The notes under the pieces: generated by a model
What the model saw: only the letters and a program-made list of their open reading frames with translations
What the model was told of the DNA's origin: nothing
Databases searched by the model: none
Shown here: positions 59,101-59,496 of the stretch, one piece after another
How positions within the stretch are numbered: the stretch's first letter is position 1
Layout: each line of letters opens with the position of its first letter
Made by a program: the position numbers and the translations under genes
Assembly (NCBI GenBank): GCA_002049455.2
Contig: KV919162.1
Location: 1 to 59,496, forward strand
Direction of reading: 5' to 3'
DNA: 59,496 nt
Origin: Porphyra umbilicalis
Lineage: Eukaryota > Rhodophyta > Bangiophyceae > Bangiales > Bangiaceae

Positions 59101-59496
59101 GGCGGAGCACGCCGGGAACTACACCTTCACGCTGCACGTGACCGTGGCTCTGGCGGAGAGTGAGGCCCGCAGCGTGGGCGGGCAGGTGGTGGAGCTGGCG
59201 GGGGAGCTGGCGCCCCTGCGGGAGCTGCGCGCCGTCACGCGGGTGCGCGTGTCGCAGGAGCCGACCATCATCCTGCGGCAGGTGGGCGCGGAGGCGGACC
59301 CCGACGTGAGCTCGCTGTACCCCGAGCTGGGCGTGCCCTTCAGCGTGGGCGCAGACCGCTCCGTGGACCCCGACAGCGACGGCGCCGTGGTGAGCTACGA
59401 GTGGGCCCTGGTGGTGTCCCCCGCAGACGCGGCAGTGGCGGCGGCAGCTGGCCGCCGCGGCGTCATTTCGCTGTCCCTGGACGCGGGGGTGGCCTT
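20163..59496 (+). CDS. Giant secreted protein: lipid-transfer-like N-module, long helical region, FN3-like array, PKD/REJ-like domains (incomplete at 3' end)
   Basis: The ATG at 20163 lies in GCCGCCATGG, an ideal eukaryotic start context. A basic N-region leads to a hydrophobic signal segment (WARVCAALLLVASAGG), which requires one extra C in the run at 20199-20205. A 113-nt intron follows, then some 13,000 codons to the window end. Order: vitellogenin-type N-terminal module (20390-22960); Cys hinge; beta patch; about 5,000 residues of Ala/Leu-rich helix (23640-39780); beta region with two polybasic inserts; Cys cluster; about 27 fibronectin-III-like linkers (42740-54200); propeller-like stretch; GPS-like motif; PKD/REJ-like domains. 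I traced about 38 frame changes, each fitting a single missing base. None falls between 36748 and 43583, an open frame of about 2,280 codons. A large lipid-carrying or matrix/surface protein is the best reading, but only the domain resemblance supports it. Confidence 0.75.
20277..20389 (+). other. Intron 1 of the giant plus gene (113 nt)
   Basis: Donor GTGGGT at 20277, acceptor TCCGCAG ending at 20389. The single leftover G plus GT makes a Gly codon, so the signal segment VASAG joins in frame to TPVLGTPARTLTYQVTSRL. Size and position, just after the signal peptide, match the intron of the opposite giant gene. The alternative is continuous reading with another indel. Confidence 0.6.
20390..22960 (+). 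other. Vitellogenin/large-lipid-transfer-protein-like N-terminal module
   Basis: After the signal peptide comes a beta-type stretch (LTYQVTSRLAGSGERHQLAT; LLVARVAPNGTVRGVLASPA; ANFLKHMATVLLPVV). Then, in a second frame at about 20858-20990, GPLGAAKWRYSAPHADEH and VLHKEVDHAP, and then STRLLETTAHMDVLLSHEAD. From about 21480 a helical-repeat region follows (LTPSAVALLQAVGTEGALPA; MLSVFAQVGDGEAQALLLSM; MMHTYGNLGDARRVERVRGY; HLREHALGAL; EARSLRASALSALAALPRGS). This order of N-sheet, K-E-V strand and HEAT-like superhelix with a G-N-x-G-D hinge is that of the LPD_N module of vitellogenin, apolipoprotein B and MTP. The match is by eye and was not searched. Confidence 0.55.
22964..23065 (+). other. CxxxC-rich hinge after the superhelix
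   Basis: RCLPACTGKC and then CERQCKAACEHD: six cysteines in three C-x3-C type pairs within about 30 residues, flanked by basic residues, directly after the helical repeats. Probably a disulfide-bonded cap or hinge; no known named domain. Confidence 0.5.
23300..23640 (+). other. Amphipathic beta patch (GLFGGKF region)
   Basis: RLYYLFGDKKGWFRSLGSSK, KFGAAAEVRLENSIELNLGL, FGGKFELDVFNVARLSAFVL and GKAALNLGFEFVGLIP are alternating hydrophobic/polar strands. Large lipid-transfer proteins place open amphipathic sheets after the superhelix. This patch occupies that position and could line a lipid cavity, which is inference. Confidence 0.45.
23640..39780 (+). other. About 5,000-residue Ala/Leu-rich helical region
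   Basis: Nearly all sequence from here to 39780 is Ala, Leu, Val, Gln and Glu in helical periodicities, with few Gly/Pro breaks and few aromatics. Sparse Cys pairs recur (CGADCEAAVV at about 28270, CVEGTCASVQ at 29550, CGAEACDVAV at 31190) with occasional NxT/NxS glycosylation sites. This suggests a long repeat of helical units of a few hundred residues, too diverged to delimit by eye. The last third (about 37200-39780) is more charged (LVELVHEHAEPVALVAADTQ type) and coiled-coil-like. It could be amphipathic lipid-binding helices, as in apolipoproteins, or a rigid rod. It is split by frame changes at about 23742, 26573, 27521, 28770, 29907, 30661, 30825, 32157, 32545, 32778, 34160, 36464 and 36748. 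Confidence 0.6.
40555..40662 (+). other. Polybasic insert 1
   Basis: Encodes a Lys/Arg-dense stretch including PKKGKKAKSNRRRRRRGRTP. It interrupts the aromatic beta region between VGETYEPGD and YTLDVSPHHKL, so it is probably an exposed loop. Possible roles are anionic polysaccharide or phospholipid binding, or proprotein cleavage. A nuclear signal is unlikely in a secreted protein. Confidence 0.7.
41255..41355 (+). other. Polybasic insert 2
   Basis: A second Lys-dense loop (KGSKARRKKQKKGKASKKPS), about 230 residues after the first and in the same kind of beta context (SWTLVEGKAPAV before, AYVMRAPAGLESITWHED after). The spacing suggests two related subdomains with the same loop. Confidence 0.7.
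42585..42690 (+). other. Dense cysteine cluster
   Basis: CFDIRICPDCSIECSCCFCW and PECTIEWCGEECF carry eleven cysteines in about 33 residues, immediately before the fibronectin-III-like array. In an exported protein this implies a tight disulfide knob or intermolecular cross-linking, or metal binding. No known domain was recognised. Confidence 0.6.
42740..54200 (+). other. Fibronectin-III-like repeat array of the plus gene
   Basis: About 27 linkers of the type V-D-x-[ST]-x-P-P occur, for example DTSPPQTR (42750), VDGTPPLVD (44210), VDTTPPEDT (44730), VDSTPPTCV (46250), VDLTPPAVV (46940), VDTTGPAAG (47240), VDSSPPAVS (49010), VDTSPPAPG (49920), VDATPPTVL (50660) and VDFTPPLAP (53430). Each repeat has a W-x-x-F-x-D core, a VGTAPG-x-D turn (SVRAQWGGFYDPET; YFTVGMGTAPGRQD) and a Y-x-T-V-x-x-x-N-x-x-G strand before S-D-G. 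The repeats match those of the minus-strand gene closely, suggesting a common repeat ancestor. Many NxT/NxS sites fit an exported protein. Confidence 0.7.
54310..55420 (+). other. FG-GAP/beta-propeller-like stretch
   Basis: Blocks such as FGRALAPLGSRLLAVGG, LVAAGVPSDGAPAALAVDAA, WLVAGYPAAAGSAGAVTLSQ and LGARLGASVAVHEPEPGVLL followed by VAVGAPGASVAFV repeat the G-x-x-L-A-V-G-x-P-G pattern of integrin-alpha FG-GAP blades. It interrupts the fibronectin-III-like array. No clear DxDxDG calcium loop is seen. Blade number is uncertain, probably four to seven. Confidence 0.45.
55780..56730 (+). other. Cys module and further fibronectin-III-like repeats
   Basis: FTCSACGPGFASHGGADPVC and CTNCTARTC form an ephrin-receptor-like Cys module. 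Two more FN3-like repeats follow, with linkers VDWTAPNAS (56000) and VDLTPPELL (56350). Frame changes at about 56104, 56416, 56538, 56585 and 56697 make this the most broken part of the gene. Confidence 0.5.
56800..57265 (+). other. GPS/GAIN- or ZU5-like segment ending in CHLTQFAVF
   Basis: FKFGDYSFSLNALDDDGQRV, PVLISMVYRVGDTAEDQS, HFYSTAVNAWIAAVDTCTG and VYRVHVCHLTQFAVFSQL form a compact beta domain. C-x-W/x...C-H-L-T-x-F-A-V-F resembles the end of GAIN/GPS domains (C..HLT.FA.L) of adhesion receptors and polycystins. The cleavage dipeptide would normally be HL-T/S, and HLT is present here. Autoproteolysis is possible but unproven. Confidence 0.45.
57270..59496 (+). other. PKD/REJ-like domains (continue past the window)
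   Basis: Four copies of the PKD/REJ signature [ST]-x-D-x-D-G-x-[IV]-x-x-[YWV]-x-W are present: AGSYDPDGSIVGVQWAL (57490), AGSADPEGDAVSYQWFV (57790), GDLSRDVDGAVTEYWWDV (58540) and DRSVDPDSDGAVVSYEWAL (59350). YYVTVTVTDNDEG and YTIGVVVRDAEG supply the closing strand. HWECTAFSSSSLRDL (about 58910) is REJ-like. In polycystin-1 such domains precede GPS and membrane segments; here the GPS-like motif comes first. What follows is outside the window, so a membrane anchor cannot be excluded. Confidence 0.6.

Noticed and set aside
20163..59496. Pseudogene explanation for the many frame changes
   Set aside because: Joined frames show no internal stops or decay, all traced changes are in one direction, and 2,280 codons are uninterrupted between 36748 and 43583. 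Sequencing deletions explain it better.
20163..59496. Introns at each frame change
   Set aside because: Good protein continues to within one or a few codons on both sides of each change, leaving no room for an intron. The only intron-like gap in the + gene is 20277-20389.
20163..59496. Modular polyketide or peptide synthetase as the giant gene
   Set aside because: No ketosynthase, acyltransferase, adenylation or carrier-domain motifs; signal peptide and extracellular domains are present instead.

Overview
This is nuclear DNA of a eukaryote with very high G+C (roughly two thirds or more, by eye). The evidence is two apparently spliced giant genes with GT-AG introns of about 100 nt, signal peptides, and extracellular modules typical of eukaryotes: C-type-lectin-like, ALK-type glycine-rich, ephrin-receptor-like Cys repeats, fibronectin-III-like, PKD/REJ and a vitellogenin-type N-terminus. 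The near absence of introns in genes this long, with tight spacing, suggests a compact protist or microalgal genome rather than an animal. I cannot assign a lineage from sequence alone.

Layout. 1-94 (-): N-terminus of a gene that runs off the left edge. 811-1686 (+): Ala-rich coiled-coil protein. 1749-2846 (-): protein with a CxxC motif and one C-terminal membrane segment, convergent with the previous gene. 3294-19258 (-): giant secreted protein (about 5,290 codons, complete), built of C-type-lectin-like domains, a 20-residue Cys repeat array, two glycine-rich domains, a Cys-rich block and fibronectin-III-like repeats. 19259-20162: divergent intergenic region of about 0.9 kb with a perfect 14-bp inverted repeat. 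20163-59496 (+): a second giant secreted protein (about 13,000 codons in the window, not finished at the right edge). It has a vitellogenin/large-lipid-transfer-protein-like N-terminal module, about 5,000 residues of Ala/Leu-rich helix, a beta/polybasic region, about 27 fibronectin-III-like linkers, a beta-propeller-like stretch, a GPS-like motif and PKD/REJ-like domains.

Both giant genes are interrupted about once per kilobase by single-base frame changes. In the + gene every one I traced fits one missing base, often next to a G or C run, and no reading frame decays between them. I read these as residual deletion errors in a long-read assembly, not as biology or pseudogenization, and annotate each giant gene as one unit. 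The two genes are head to head, each appears to have a single short intron in its first few hundred bases, and they share the same fibronectin-III-like repeat. They therefore look like a co-regulated pair for cell-surface, wall or secreted-matrix material, with the + product possibly lipid-associated. That functional link is inference.
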